64,000 nucleotides of DNA from Vicinamibacterales bacterium (GCA_036012125.1 DASCOS010000013.1:124001-188000), one strand, 5' to 3'; shown: positions 7,975 through 18,651, counted from the stretch's first letter. The notes: generated by a model from the sequence alone, not told the origin. Numbers and translations: made by a program.

Positions 7975-10900
7975 ATGGCTGAGTTTGTTCATCTTCATCT
8001 TCACACTGAATTTTCCTTGCTCGACGGCGCCTGTCGAATTCCTGAATTGATGGATGAGGCGGCTAGAAGCAAAGTGCCGGCTCTTGCAGTAACAGAGCAT
8101 GGAAACATGTTCTCCGCGGTCAGTTTTCATGACGAGGCGAGAAGAAGGGATATTAAACCAATTCTAGGGTGTGAGGTGTATGTTGCACCGGGAAGCAGGC
8201 TGACTAAAAGTGGATCGACTGGCGAAACTGCGAACCATCTAGTGCTATTGGCTGAGAACCTAGAGGGCTACCATAACCTCATTAAGCTCGTATCTTCAGG
8301 ATACACGGACGGTTTCTACTATCGTCCAAGAATAGATAAGGATCTGCTCTCCACCCATGCCTCAGGACTGATAGGACTGAGCAGTTGTTTAAAGGGTGAG
8401 GTTGCAACAGGTCTCCGTAAGGAACAGCAAAAAAAGGCCCTAGCTGCCGCCGCAACTTACCGGGACATTCTTGGTTCGGAAAATTTCTTTTTGGAAATGC
8501 AGTATCAAGGCATCGAAGACCAACTAACCGTTAATAAGGGCCTCCTGCCCATCGCTCGAGATCTTGAGTTGCCCCTTGTGTGCACTAATGACGTGCACTA
8601 CCTAAAACCAGGGGACCATGTCCCACACGATGTTTTGCTGTGTATAGGAACAGGTAAGACCGTACAGCAAGAAGACCGACTCAAGTATCACGGTGACCAG
8701 TTTTATCTAAAAAGTCCTGCTGAAATGGCTGAACGGTTCGGTGATCACCCGGACGCTCTCCTTAACACCGTGAAAATTGCGGAGCGATGCAATGTTCAGT
8801 TGGCAAGTAAGGGGAATCACCTTCCAAACTTTTCGGTTCCCTCATCGTATACGCTGGAAAGCTATTTTGAGCATGAGGTGCGTGAGGGTTACAAGCGACG
8901 ACTACCAAGATTGAAGCAACGGTTAGGAGACGGGTTATTAAAACACTCATTAGAGGCCTATGAGGCTCGTCTGCAATACGAGATCAGCACTATTGTGGGC
9001 ATGAACTACTCAGGCTACTTCCTAATTGTCTGGGATTTCATCCGGCATGCTCGAGAGCGCAACATTCCCGTCGGCCCTGGCCGAGGATCGGCCGCTGGAA
9101 GTTTAGTTGCCTACTGCTTACAGATCACCGACGTGGACCCGCTTGAGTTCGACTTAATCTTCGAACGATTCCTCAATCCTGAACGTGTCTCTCTTCCCGA
9201 TATCGACATTGACTTCTGTGAGCGCCGACGGGCAGAAGTTATTGATTATGTGACCACAAAATATGGGCGAGAGAACGTTGCGCAAATAATCACCTTTGGA
9301 ACAATGAAAGCCCGGGCAGCAGTTCGAGATGTTGGTCGGGCCCTTGATATCTCCTACTCCGACGTCGACAGGGTGGCTAAACAGATTCCCCAGACGCTTG
9401 ACATGACGCTCGATCAAGCCCAAGAAGAGAATTCTGAGTTGAGAGCGCTTAGAGGGAGAGATCCTCGAGTGAAGGAATTGCTAGACGTTGCCCGTCGGCT
9501 TGAAGGGATGCATCGCCATGCCTCGGTGCATGCTGCCGGTGTTGTTATTGCGCCGAGCGCACTCACCGACTTTGTGCCGCTCTATAAGAGTCAGCGCGAT
9601 GAAATTACTACTCAGTGGGCGATGAAGGACATAGAGCGAATCGGCTTACTTAAGATGGACTTTTTAGGGTTGAGCACTTTGACCCTTCTCGATGATTGCG
9701 TGAAAGCAATTCGAAGTTACGAGAGTGATAGTTTTACGCTTGACACGATTCCGCTTAACGATGAAAAGACTTTTAGGTTATTTTCTGAAGGGCAAACGCT
9801 CGGCATCTTTCAATTTGAAAGTTCCGGCATGCGAGACACCTTGCGCAAGGCCCAACCGCAGCGTTTTGAAGATCTCATTGCTCTGAACGCACTTTATCGT
9901 CCAGGGCCTCTGCGTGGTGGCGTTATTGACGATTTTATTGCTAGAAGGCATGGCAAAGTGCCGATCAAGTACGAGGTTCCTGAGCTCGAACCAATACTGC
10001 ACAGCACCTACGGTGTCATCGCTTATCAGGAGCAGGTAATGCTCATCGCCAGAGACCTTGCTGGATTCTCAATGGGCGAAGCTGATCTTCTTCGGAAGGC
10101 AATGGGCAAGAAGGATGCAAAGGTTATGGAGGGGCAGCGGGATCGGTTCATGAAAGGGGCGGTCGAGCGGGGAATCAGTAATACCAAGGCAACCAAGTTA
10201 TTCAATCTGATCGAATACTTCGCTGGTTACGGGTTTAACAAATCCCATTCCACGGCTTACGCTCTTCTTGCCTATCAAACAGCGTATCTTAAGGCTAATT
10301 ATTCTTGGTACTTCATGGCCGCGTTGCTAACTATCGAATCCGAAAACCCAGATAAGCTGGCTGTGTATTTACGCGAATGTCGAGACCTAGGCGTGCCAAT
10401 CCTTTCTCCGGATATTTCGACATGTGATATCCGATTTACCGTGACTCCTGAGGGAGTCCGATATGGCCTGGCTGCGGTAAGGAATGTTGGTGAGCACGCA
10501 ATAGAGTCGATTTTGTCTGCTCGGAATGAGGGGAAGGGAATTCGCTCATTATTCTCACTTTGCGAGATGGTAGATCTGCGCCTTGTCAATCAACGAGTTC
10601 TTGAGAGCCTCGTCAAAGCTGGAGCCTTTGACTTTTTCGAAAAAACGTCACATGGGGACTCTAAGAAGTTTAGGGCTCGGTTGGCTGCCGTTATTGATAA
10701 GGCTCTCGACCATGGTAATCGGACCCAACGTGATTTCAAGCAAGGCCAATCCCAACTGTTTGGGGATGCAGACCTTAGCGATGAATCAAGTGGCACTCGA
10801 TTGCCAGATGTCAGTGCCTGGTCGGAATCTGAGAAATTAGCGTTCGAAAAGGAAGCTTTGGGCTTGTATCTGTCAGGTCATCCGCTGGATCGACTTGCGG

Positions 10901-11457
10901 GCGATCTAAAGCGAGTAAACGCTGATGCATCGATCGATCTTACAGAATCCAAGAAAGAAGTACTGGTTGGGGGAATAGTGACCGAAAGTCGCTTATTGAA
11001 GACACGGCGCGGTAAACGCATGGCCGTATTTAACTTAGACGACTCGGTTGGATCAATTGAAGTGGTTGTGTTTCCCGAACCATTTGAGAAGCATGGTGCT
11101 CTCATCGAGAATGATCGAGTGGTGTTGGTTCGAGGGAAGTTCGAACATACCGATGATACGAAAAGGATTCTTGCGTCGGAAGTGCTACCGATTGAGGCGT
11201 TACACAATGAGCTGGTGAATCGGCTAAAGGTTTGCCTGACCTCGCCTCCTCACGATCGCGATACCTTTAAGCGACTAGCGGAGTTATTTAACCGGTATCG
11301 CGGAGATCGACCTGTCGAAGTGGTTTTAGAAGTGCAATTAAATGACGGGCCGCAGCGTGTGCGACTGGATCTTAGTGCGGTGCGGATCAAGCCATCCCGC
11401 GATCTGATTGATGGTGTTGAGGAGATTTGCGGTCCTGGGACCGTGACGCTGAGGTAA
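7975..11457 (+). CDS. dnaE: DNA polymerase III alpha subunit
   Basis: Replicative polymerase catalytic subunit, about 1160 aa, normal for DnaE1. Domains in order: an N-terminal PHP domain that keeps its metal-binding motifs (HLHLHTEFSLLDG at the start, TEHGNMF, NDVHYL); the polymerase core with the catalytic aspartates in PDIDIDF and the later LLKMDFLGL; a helix-hairpin-helix region; and a C-terminal OB fold (segment VLVGGIVTESRLLKT to VVVFPE). The intact PHP residues allow, but do not prove, metal-dependent proofreading. The frame is open to a TTG at 7966; the ATG at 7975 gives the usual MAEFVHLHLHTE start. It heads the run dnaE-accA-recJ. Confidence 0.97.
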   Translation: MAEFVHLHLHTEFSLLDGACRIPELMDEAARSKVPALAVTEHGNMFSAVSFHDEARRRDIKPILGCEVYVAPGSRLTKSGSTGETANHLVLLAENLEGYHNLIKLVSSGYTDGFYYRPRIDKDLLSTHASGLIGLSSCLKGEVATGLRKEQQKKALAAAATYRDILGSENFFLEMQYQGIEDQLTVNKGLLPIARDLELPLVCTNDVHYLKPGDHVPHDVLLCIGTGKTVQQEDRLKYHGDQFYLKSPAEMAERFGDHPDALLNTVKIAERCNVQLASKGNHLPNFSVPSSYTLESYFEHEVREGYKRRLPRLKQRLGDGLLKHSLEAYEARLQYEISTIVGMNYSGYFLIVWDFIRHARERNIPVGPGRGSAAGSLVAYCLQITDVDPLEFDLIFERFLNPERVSLPDIDIDFCERRRAEVIDYVTTKYGRENVAQIITFGTMKARAAVRDVGRALDISYSDVDRVAKQIPQTLDMTLDQAQEENSELRALRGRDPRVKELLDVARRLEGMHRHASVHAAGVVIAPSALTDFVPLYKSQRDEITTQWAMKDIERIGLLKMDFLGLSTLTLLDDCVKAIRSYESDSFTLDTIPLNDEKTFRLFSEGQTLGIFQFESSGMRDTLRKAQPQRFEDLIALNALYRPGPLRGGVIDDFIARRHGKVPIKYEVPELEPILHSTYGVIAYQEQVMLIARDLAGFSMGEADLLRKAMGKKDAKVMEGQRDRFMKGAVERGISNTKATKLFNLIEYFAGYGFNKSHSTAYALLAYQTAYLKANYSWYFMAALLTIESENPDKLAVYLRECRDLGVPILSPDISTCDIRFTVTPEGVRYGLAAVRNVGEHAIESILSARNEGKGIRSLFSLCEMVDLRLVNQRVLESLVKAGAFDFFEKTSHGDSKKFRARLAAVIDKALDHGNRTQRDFKQGQSQLFGDADLSDESSGTRLPDVSAWSESEKLAFEKEALGLYLSGHPLDRLAGDLKRVNADASIDLTESKKEVLVGGIVTESRLLKTRRGKRMAVFNLDDSVGSIEVVVFPEPFEKHGALIENDRVVLVRGKFEHTDDTKRILASEVLPIEALHNELVNRLKVCLTSPPHDRDTFKRLAELFNRYRGDRPVEVVLEVQLNDGPQRVRLDLSAVRIKPSRDLIDGVEEICGPGTVTLR

Positions 11458-11464
11458 ATTCGTT

Positions 11465-12478
11465 ATGGTCAAGGCGAAGGCGGTGACTTCCGAGTCTGTT
11501 GAATTTGAGGGGCCGATTAGAGTTCTTTTGCATGAGATCGAAGGTCTCATGCAACATCCTCAAACAAAAAAGCGAACTGAGGCCATTGGCGAACTCCGCA
11601 AGCGCCTTGAAACAGTCACCTCCGAAGTGTATGCAGACTTAACTGCGTGGCAGCGTGTGCAGGTGGCACGTCATCCAAATCGGCCAAATACGTTGGATTA
11701 CGTGTCTCGGCTATTCAGTAATTTTTCTGAATTACATGGCGATCGAGCCTTCGCCGATGATCATGCAATTATCTGTGGTCTAGCTGATTACCGTGGCGAG
11801 TCGATTGTCGTGGTCGGGCACCAAAAGGGCGGCGCGGATACTACGGAGAAGATTTTTAGAAATTTTGGCTATGCCAAGCCGGAAGGATATCGGAAAGCGA
11901 TTCGGGTAATGAAGTTTGCGGAGAAGTTTAGCCGACCAATAATCGTGATGGTAGATACGCCAGCCGCATATCCTGGTATTGAGTCTGAGGAACGAGGGGT
12001 GGCTCAGGCCATTGCCTACAATCTTCGGGAAATGGCGCAGCTGAGCGTACCGATTATTGTTGTAATAACGGGAGAAGGTGGGAGCGGTGGCGCCCTGGGT
12101 CTTGCGATCGGCGATCGAATCCTGATGCAAGAGTATGCGATTTATAGCGTGATCCCGCCAGAGGGTTGCGCGGCCATTCTGTGGCGCGATGCAAATCAGA
12201 AGGCAGCAGCAGCTGAAGCGCTAAAGATTAGTGCTAAACAACTGCTTGAGTTCGGGGTCATCGATGAGATTGTGCCAGAACCAAAGGGTGCCGCACATGC
12301 TGACCCAGCAGCTGCGGCCGAAATACTCGATGAGGTTCTTGGTCGGGAGTTTGACAAGTTAATCAGGGATGACCCAGAGTCTCGTCTGGACAAACGTTAT
12401 GAGAAGTTTCGGCGCATGGGTAATTTTGGATTGGAGGGTCTTGATGTTGAATCCGGTCCGACTGCCGAGGATAGGTAG
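11465..12478 (+). CDS. accA: Acetyl-CoA carboxylase carboxyltransferase subunit alpha
   Basis: Alpha half of the carboxyltransferase that makes malonyl-CoA for fatty acid synthesis; it works with AccD, which is not in this window. The crotonase-like fold shows its hallmarks: QKGGADTTEKIFRNFGYAKP, the VDTPAAYPGIESEERG segment and the oxyanion-hole glycines in GEGGSGGALGL. Length (337 aa) is normal. It starts with ATG 7 bases after dnaE, with GAGG overlapping the dnaE stop region, and ends 2 bases before recJ, so these three genes are tightly coupled. Confidence 0.96.
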   Translation: MVKAKAVTSESVEFEGPIRVLLHEIEGLMQHPQTKKRTEAIGELRKRLETVTSEVYADLTAWQRVQVARHPNRPNTLDYVSRLFSNFSELHGDRAFADDHAIICGLADYRGESIVVVGHQKGGADTTEKIFRNFGYAKPEGYRKAIRVMKFAEKFSRPIIVMVDTPAAYPGIESEERGVAQAIAYNLREMAQLSVPIIVVITGEGGSGGALGLAIGDRILMQEYAIYSVIPPEGCAAILWRDANQKAAAAEALKISAKQLLEFGVIDEIVPEPKGAAHADPAAAAEILDEVLGREFDKLIRDDPESRLDKRYEKFRRMGNFGLEGLDVESGPTAEDR

Positions 12479-12480
12479 GA

Positions 12481-14214
12481 GTGCCCTTCAAGGGTTGGCG
12501 GGAGCAACAGTATGATGCGCAGCTTGCCAAGTCTCTCAGCGATTCCCTAAAAATCTCACTGCTCCTCAGCAGACTATTGGTGCAGCGAGGGGTAACGGAT
12601 CACTCTACCGCTCATAGGTTCCTCCATCCTAGCGTAGAGCAGTTGCACGACCCATTCCAACTCCCCGATTTTTCCAAGAGCATTGATCGTTTGGTGACAG
12701 CTGTACAGAAAAAGCAGCCCATTGTCATTCATGGCGACTATGACGCTGACGGTGTGACGTCAACGGTCATGGTTAGTCGATTACTTGAGCTTCTTGGTGC
12801 AAGGGTTTCTTATTACATACCCAATCGCTTCTCAGATGGTTACGGTCTAAGTCCAGAATCCGTCAAGAAACATAGCGATGCTGGTGCGAAGGTAATCGTT
12901 TCGGTCGACTGCGGTATTCGGAGCGTTTCCGCAGCAGTCACAGCCGAAGAATTAAACGTAGACTTAATCATTACAGATCATCACGAACCATTCATCACGG
13001 CGCAGGGCAATGTCGAGCTTCCCAAGGCTTTTTCTGTAATTAATCCGAGCCTTATATCCTCTTCCTATCCCGAAAGGAATTTATCTGGAGCGGGCGTGGC
13101 ATTCAAGCTTGTGCAGGGTCTTTGTCAGCAGACGGGGCATCAAAACTGGTTACCGGCCTTCACCAAGTTGGCAGCCATTGGAACGGTGGCTGACGTAGTG
13201 CCATTACAAGGTGAAAATCGTGTAATTGTTAGCCTCGGCCTGGATCAGTTGTCATCGGGCCCTAACAATGTTGGCCTAGATGCTTTAGTCGAGGTGGCTG
13301 GATTGGCTGGTAAGAGAATTGATAGTGAAAATTTAGCATTCCGTGTAATTCCGCGCCTAAATGCGGCCGGTCGTATGGGGTCGGCTGATTTAGCTGCACG
13401 GTTACTGCTAACCAACGATCCTTCCAGTGAACGCGAAGCTAATGGCCTGGCTCGGGAGCTTGATGAGCTCAATACGCAACGTCGGCTGGAGCAGAGTAAT
13501 GTGTTCACGAAAGCAAAGGAGAGAATAGACGCAGATTCTGAGATTGGTTCGCACAGAGTCATCGTTATTGGAGGGGAGGGATGGCATCGTGGCGTTATTG
13601 GAATTGTCGCTTCTAAGCTCGTTGAAACGTATGAGAGACCCTCCATCGTCTTATCCATCAAGGGAGAGATGGCTTACGGTTCGGCGAGAAACACGGCACA
13701 CTTTGACTTACTTGGTGGGCTCACTCAATGTGCTGAGTTGTTCACTCAATTCGGCGGTCATCGAATGGCTGCCGGTGTGACACTTGAGACCGCCAACCTT
13801 GCGACACTCCAGCTAAGAATGAATCAGTATGCAGAGATGAGGGCAAGCGATGAAGAGGACAAGTTTCAGCTGGAGATTGACGCGCCTTTGGAACTTAAAG
13901 AGTTGAATGTAGAGGTAGTCGCCGGGATTAATCAACTGAAACCATTTGGTCAAGGTAATCCCGAACCCGTCTTTCAGGCGAGTGGCGTGAGAATAATGGA
14001 GGGCCCAACGGTACTTAAGGATCAACACTTGGTCATGACGTTAAATCAGGAGGGGCATGTTTTCCGCGCAATCGCTTGGCAGTCGGCTCATAGGCGGGAA
14101 TTCTTTCTAGGGCTCGGAGGCGTGATTGATGTTGCTTACTCCATAATGGAAAATCATTTTCGAGGCGAATATAGCGTCCAGTTATCTGTTGCTGATGTAA
14201 GGGAAGCCCGGTAA
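12481..14214 (+). CDS. recJ: Single-stranded-DNA-specific exonuclease RecJ
   Basis: 5'-3' single-strand exonuclease in recombination and mismatch repair, 577 aa. The DHH phosphoesterase motifs are all present: HGDYDADGVTST, SVDCGIRS, ITDHHEP and GTVADVVPL. They are followed by the DHHA1 part with GWHRGVIGIVASKL, GSARN and the GGHRMAAG motif, and a C-terminal OB domain. The start is a GTG two bases after the accA stop, with the ribosome site inside the end of accA (AGGTAGGA), which implies translational coupling. Confidence 0.95.
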   Translation: MPFKGWREQQYDAQLAKSLSDSLKISLLLSRLLVQRGVTDHSTAHRFLHPSVEQLHDPFQLPDFSKSIDRLVTAVQKKQPIVIHGDYDADGVTSTVMVSRLLELLGARVSYYIPNRFSDGYGLSPESVKKHSDAGAKVIVSVDCGIRSVSAAVTAEELNVDLIITDHHEPFITAQGNVELPKAFSVINPSLISSSYPERNLSGAGVAFKLVQGLCQQTGHQNWLPAFTKLAAIGTVADVVPLQGENRVIVSLGLDQLSSGPNNVGLDALVEVAGLAGKRIDSENLAFRVIPRLNAAGRMGSADLAARLLLTNDPSSEREANGLARELDELNTQRRLEQSNVFTKAKERIDADSEIGSHRVIVIGGEGWHRGVIGIVASKLVETYERPSIVLSIKGEMAYGSARNTAHFDLLGGLTQCAELFTQFGGHRMAAGVTLETANLATLQLRMNQYAEMRASDEEDKFQLEIDAPLELKELNVEVVAGINQLKPFGQGNPEPVFQASGVRIMEGPTVLKDQHLVMTLNQEGHVFRAIAWQSAHRREFFLGLGGVIDVAYSIMENHFRGEYSVQLSVADVREAR

Positions 14215-14240
14215 AGTGGTTTTAGAATCAGAATTGCGCC

Positions 14241-16394
14241 ATGACTACTTGGCAACGCAGAACACGGACTCTTATTGGGCTCATAGGATTATGTCTGGGC
14301 GCAGTAGTCCTTTTAACGCTTAAGGATCGGCCGTCCATTCAGGACCCTAATGAATCGTTGGGTCTAACTCCTGACTTGAGTTTTCACAGTGTAAACAGTG
14401 TGGTGACCCAGGTCACAGGTGAGAGGCGCAATCTAAGAGTAGAGGCTGATCAGCATTTTGCATATTCAGATGGTAGTAGTCGCATTGATGGCGTGAGGGT
14501 CATCGTGGAAGATGAAAACGGCGACCAGATCTTAATCACGAGTCGTAAGGGTCAAGTTGGTCAGTCAGAACATCAGATAGAGGTGACTGGCGACGTAATT
14601 CTTGAGGCTAGTGATGGATTCTCCGTCCACACTGAACAGGCCTCGTATGATAACAGGGTGGGGTCCGTCAGCATTTCCGGCCCTCTTGCATTCTCTCGTG
14701 GTCAATTGGTTGGTTCGGCAGTCGGCGCTCTATATGACGATCAAACCGATCAGCTTCGACTGTTTTCTGAATCCCAAGTTACCTTAGGGCGGCTAGAGTT
14801 CACCAGCGACGCGGCCGTTCTTGCGGATACCTCATTATCGTTCTCGCGGGATGTTCTGATCGAGGAGGGCAGTTGGAGCACAGTTACTCAAGCAGCATAT
14901 GTTCAGTACGATCAGGCAGAGACTCACGTAGAGTTAGTTCAGTTACGAGAACAGGCTCGAATGGAAAGTCTTTCCGCTACTCCAGGGTCAGTGGTGATGA
15001 TGGAGGCGAGAGAGATCGACCTTGAGTACGATAAGGAAAGCGGGTTATTGAACAACGTGAACTTGCTGGGCAACTCAGAAATCAGACTGGCCGGGTCCAC
15101 GCCAACTGCTGGAGAGCGCATCGTAGCGGATTCAATAGACGTTTCATTGGGCGCTGATGGAAGCTCCGTTACCTTCTTAGAGGCTAGAGAAGGCGTAGAA
15201 ATCGATTTGACTGATGGAAACTCGGAATCGCTTCAACAGATTCGCGCCGGAATGATGATCAGTGATGGTGATGGGACTCGCGGGTTGACGATGATGGAGT
15301 TTATGGAAGATGTTGAGTTTCGATCACTAGATTTTGACGGCGCTAATCAACGGGAATTAGCAACCGAAGCAGATCGGCTGGAGGCATCTTTAGCAGGCAG
15401 TCTAGGCGAAATGGAGAGTGCTCGTTTTACGGGGAATGTCAGATTTTCACATGGTGATACGAACGGCGTGGCTAGATTGTTGTTCTATGACATCAACGCT
15501 GGCGTCGTGAGACTCCGATCGTATGGTGGCGAGGGGGAGACTCCCCACATCATGGACCCGAACGTAGAAATTGAAGCCGAAGAAATTGATTTAGCGCTTG
15601 ATGGCACATCCATAAGGGCTCAGGGAGATGTTCGGAGCGTTCTCTCGTTTTCAGGAATTTTTTCATCGAGCACCCCTTCCTATGCGAGGGCTGGTCAACT
15701 GGCATATGACTCGAAGGATCGTCGAACGACGTATTCTGGCGGGGCAAGACTTTGGCAGGGTAACACTGCAATACAAGGGGAGATAATCGAAATTCATCAA
15801 GACACGGCCGATGTAAGGGCTAGTGGAGATGTGAGGTCGACCTTCAACCTTGAGGAAATCGATGATGTCACTAGTGAGGTCAGGCAAGTACAAACCATTG
15901 GGGTCGCTAACTCTATGCGCTATGAAGGAGTGGCCCGTCGGGCAACTTACACTGAGGAAGCACACGTTAACGGCCCGCAGGGTGATTTATCAGGAGATGA
16001 AGTTGAGCTCTATTTCGGGCGGTCTCACCTAGAGTTGGAGCGAGTTGAATCACGAAATCGAGTTAAGTTACTGCTGACGGGGGTTACAGCAACCGGGCTT
16101 GAGTTGACGTACTTCACGACTGATGGTCGCTACATAATGCGAGGCTCGCCGGTGCAAATTCTTGAAGAACTGCCTGGAGAGTGCCGCGAGACGCAAGGAA
16201 AATCCCTAACGTTCTTCCGTGCGAGCGAGACGGTGTCTGTCGATGGCAATGAAGAGGTTCGGACGATTACTAGAACGACTTCGATTGAATCTTCAGAAGA
16301 TGCACTTACGGAAGCCTCCTTGAATCTTGCCAATGATGGAGCAGAACTGGTGGCGACACTTTCTGAAAATTGCCCTCAGCCTCAATTTAATTGA
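14241..16394 (+). CDS. LptC-LptA/OstA-like fused LPS-transport periplasmic protein
   Basis: A 717 aa protein anchored by one N-terminal membrane helix (residues about 10-27) and otherwise periplasmic. The first part (about 35-190) resembles LptC, with the RNLRVEADQHFAYSDGSSRI-type segment and an LptC-like beta pattern. The rest repeats the OstA/LptA jelly-roll signature (G-D-V-x-L, A-x-x-A-x-Y, G-N-V-R-F). LptC is normally about 190 aa and LptA about 180 aa, so the length suggests one continuous bridge for moving lipopolysaccharide across the periplasm. It stops directly against lptB (no spacing), which supports the role. The exact number of OstA repeats cannot be set by eye. Confidence 0.8.
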   Translation: MTTWQRRTRTLIGLIGLCLGAVVLLTLKDRPSIQDPNESLGLTPDLSFHSVNSVVTQVTGERRNLRVEADQHFAYSDGSSRIDGVRVIVEDENGDQILITSRKGQVGQSEHQIEVTGDVILEASDGFSVHTEQASYDNRVGSVSISGPLAFSRGQLVGSAVGALYDDQTDQLRLFSESQVTLGRLEFTSDAAVLADTSLSFSRDVLIEEGSWSTVTQAAYVQYDQAETHVELVQLREQARMESLSATPGSVVMMEAREIDLEYDKESGLLNNVNLLGNSEIRLAGSTPTAGERIVADSIDVSLGADGSSVTFLEAREGVEIDLTDGNSESLQQIRAGMMISDGDGTRGLTMMEFMEDVEFRSLDFDGANQRELATEADRLEASLAGSLGEMESARFTGNVRFSHGDTNGVARLLFYDINAGVVRLRSYGGEGETPHIMDPNVEIEAEEIDLALDGTSIRAQGDVRSVLSFSGIFSSSTPSYARAGQLAYDSKDRRTTYSGGARLWQGNTAIQGEIIEIHQDTADVRASGDVRSTFNLEEIDDVTSEVRQVQTIGVANSMRYEGVARRATYTEEAHVNGPQGDLSGDEVELYFGRSHLELERVESRNRVKLLLTGVTATGLELTYFTTDGRYIMRGSPVQILEELPGECRETQGKSLTFFRASETVSVDGNEEVRTITRTTSIESSEDALTEASLNLANDGAELVATLSENCPQPQFN

Positions 16395-17120
16395 ATGGCT
16401 ACGCTGCTTGCGAACAACCTAACGAAAAGATACGGAGGGCGGACTGTTGTGCGCGAGGTCACCCTCAAGGTTGAATCCGGAGAAGTGGTGGGCCTCCTTG
16501 GGCCAAATGGTGCTGGAAAGACTACAACTTTTTATTTAGTACTCGGCCTGACGGCACCAGAAACCGGCCAGGTTTCTTTAGACGGCGAGGATATTACGCA
16601 TGACCCCATGTACGTTCGGGCTCGCAAAGGGTTGGGTTACCTTCCGCAAGAGCCATCTATTTTCCAAGGGCTCACAGTGGAGGAAAACATCCTTGCTATC
16701 TTGGAAACGCTTAATATCTCGAAGGGTGAGCAAAGAGACAGAACTCGTGAGTTATTGGCTGAACTTGATTTGACTGGTCTAGCAAAAGCTCCCGCTTACA
16801 CACTGTCTGGTGGTGAACGGAGGAGGGTTGAGATTACCCGGGCGCTTGTCGTGTCACCGTCTTTCTTGCTCCTAGATGAACCGTTCGCCGGGATAGATCC
16901 AATTGCCGTTACCGACATTCAGGATATTATTTTTCACCTAAGAGAGCGAGGTATCGGCGTATTGATCACTGACCATAATGTTCGAGAGACTCTCAAGATT
17001 ACCGACAGAGCCTACATTGTGAACGAAGGAGAAATCTTTCGTAGCGGCACCCCTTCTGAACTGGCCGCTGACGAAGAAGTGAAGCGAATATATCTCGGCA
17101 CAGACTTCCGATTGGATTAA
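16395..17120 (+). CDS. lptB: LPS export ABC transporter ATP-binding protein
   Basis: ATPase of the LptB2FG complex that extracts lipopolysaccharide from the inner membrane, 241 aa. Motifs: Walker [11 protein letters not shown]-loop in [10 protein letters not shown], signature [10 protein letters not shown], Walker [14 protein letters not shown] and switch His in ITDHNVRE. These match LptB rather than other short ABC ATPases. The ATG immediately follows the TGA of the LptC/A-like gene. The membrane partner is the LptF-LptG fusion at 31561-33885, encoded separately. Confidence 0.95.
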   Translation: MATLLANNLTKRYGGRTVVREVTLKVESGEVVGLLGPNGAGKTTTFYLVLGLTAPETGQVSLDGEDITHDPMYVRARKGLGYLPQEPSIFQGLTVEENILAILETLNISKGEQRDRTRELLAELDLTGLAKAPAYTLSGGERRRVEITRALVVSPSFLLLDEPFAGIDPIAVTDIQDIIFHLRERGIGVLITDHNVRETLKITDRAYIVNEGEIFRSGTPSELAADEEVKRIYLGTDFRLD

Positions 17121-17163
17121 GATGCGAGAATCGAGCGGCTTAGGTCGTTCGCGCCTTTGATTA

Positions 17164-18651
17164 ATGCCTCTTCAGCAAAAGCTACAGGTCAAGCTTTCTC
17201 AGAAGCTAATCTTGACGCCCTCTCTTCTGCAGGAGCTCAAGATGCTTCCGATGTCAACGGTCGAGTTGGCAGAGATGCTGAATCAGGAGATGGTTGAGAA
17301 TCCTTTGCTGGATGAGAGGTCAGATGAGGAATCCAACTCAGAAGCCAATACACAGGAGGGTGATAGTCAAATCCCTATAGACGAGGTTAGCCCGGCTGAT
17401 GAAATACAGCGGACAGATAAGACCGCAGAGTCTTCCTCAGAGTCGAGTGGGACAGAGAACACGTGGGATGACGCCGATATCGCATATTTCTTTGGTGAAT
17501 ATCTGGGCGAGGAATCAAGGTCGACGGCTAATCGAGATTTTGGAACCCTCCCTCCACTCGAAAATACTTTATCCGCAACAACATCTCTGGCTGATCATTT
17601 GACCTGGCAACTGTCATCCTCGCAGCATACAGAGATCATTAAGGAGATTTCGACTGCAATTATCGGCAACCTGAATGAAGATGGCCAGCTGGTGGCGTCG
17701 ACGGAAGAACTGTGTGCCATGGGTCCATGGACGAAGACAGACGTAACTAAGGCACTTGAGGCTGTCCAGCAGTTTGATCCGATCGGAGTCGCTGCCAGAA
17801 CTCTACAGGAATGCCTGTGGTTACAACTTGAGCACTTAGGCTTTGCCGGTACGATTACGGCGCAGATTGTTGGTGAGCACCTCGACTTGGTTCAAAAGCG
17901 GCGGTTGCCCGAGCTTGCAAAAATACTAGGGCTCACGGTGGATGAGACTAAACAGCATATTGAGGTCATCAGTCATCTCGATCCTAAGCCGGGAGCCTGT
18001 TATGGCTCCTCGGTGTCGGAGCATGTTATACCCGACGTATTGGTCGTTAAGAGGGAAGGCGTCTTTGTGGCCGTGGTGAACGATGAGGGTCTTCCTAAGT
18101 TAAGAATTAGTCCAAGGTATCGACGACTTATCAACAAAGACTCGAAAGCGAGTGTCGAAACTAAATCTTACGTGAGGGAGAAGTATCGTTCCGCTCTTTG
18201 GCTTCTTAAGTCTATTGATAAAAGGCAGGCAACTATCCAAAAGGTTGCTGACAGCATCGTAAAGCTTCAGGCCGGGTTTCTTGAAAATGGCATCGGCGAG
18301 TTGAAGCCCTTGGTGCTCCGAAACGTAGCGAATGATATTGAGATGCATGAGTCGACGGTAAGTCGGGTGGTTAATAACAAGTACATGCACACGCCTCAAG
18401 GTCTATTTGAAATGAAGTATTTCTTTAACAGTGGAATTAGTAATTCCTATGGAGAGAGCATATCCTCCGTTACGATAAAAGAGAAAATACGGAAAATAAT
18501 CGAAAAGGAAAACCCTGAGGCACCGCTTAGTGACGCTAAGATCGTCACGGCTCTAGGGGAAGAGGGATTAGTTCTAGCGCGAAGGACAATTGCAAAATAT
18601 CGAGAAGACCTAAGGATCCCGACCTCCACCCAGCGTAGAGTTGCTTATTGA
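17164..18651 (+). CDS. rpoN: RNA polymerase sigma-54 factor
   Basis: Alternative sigma factor for -24/-12 promoters that need an AAA+ activator, 495 aa. Region I is the Gln/Leu-rich N-terminus (LQQKLQVKLSQKLILTPSLLQ). An acidic linker (about 55-110) follows, then the core-binding and HTH domains, and the C-terminal RpoN box ARRTIAKYRE near base 18575. It lies 43 bases after lptB, the common lptB-rpoN arrangement. No sigma-54 activator is encoded in this window. Confidence 0.97.
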   Translation: MPLQQKLQVKLSQKLILTPSLLQELKMLPMSTVELAEMLNQEMVENPLLDERSDEESNSEANTQEGDSQIPIDEVSPADEIQRTDKTAESSSESSGTENTWDDADIAYFFGEYLGEESRSTANRDFGTLPPLENTLSATTSLADHLTWQLSSSQHTEIIKEISTAIIGNLNEDGQLVASTEELCAMGPWTKTDVTKALEAVQQFDPIGVAARTLQECLWLQLEHLGFAGTITAQIVGEHLDLVQKRRLPELAKILGLTVDETKQHIEVISHLDPKPGACYGSSVSEHVIPDVLVVKREGVFVAVVNDEGLPKLRISPRYRRLINKDSKASVETKSYVREKYRSALWLLKSIDKRQATIQKVADSIVKLQAGFLENGIGELKPLVLRNVANDIEMHESTVSRVVNNKYMHTPQGLFEMKYFFNSGISNSYGESISSVTIKEKIRKIIEKENPEAPLSDAKIVTALGEEGLVLARRTIAKYREDLRIPTSTQRRVAY

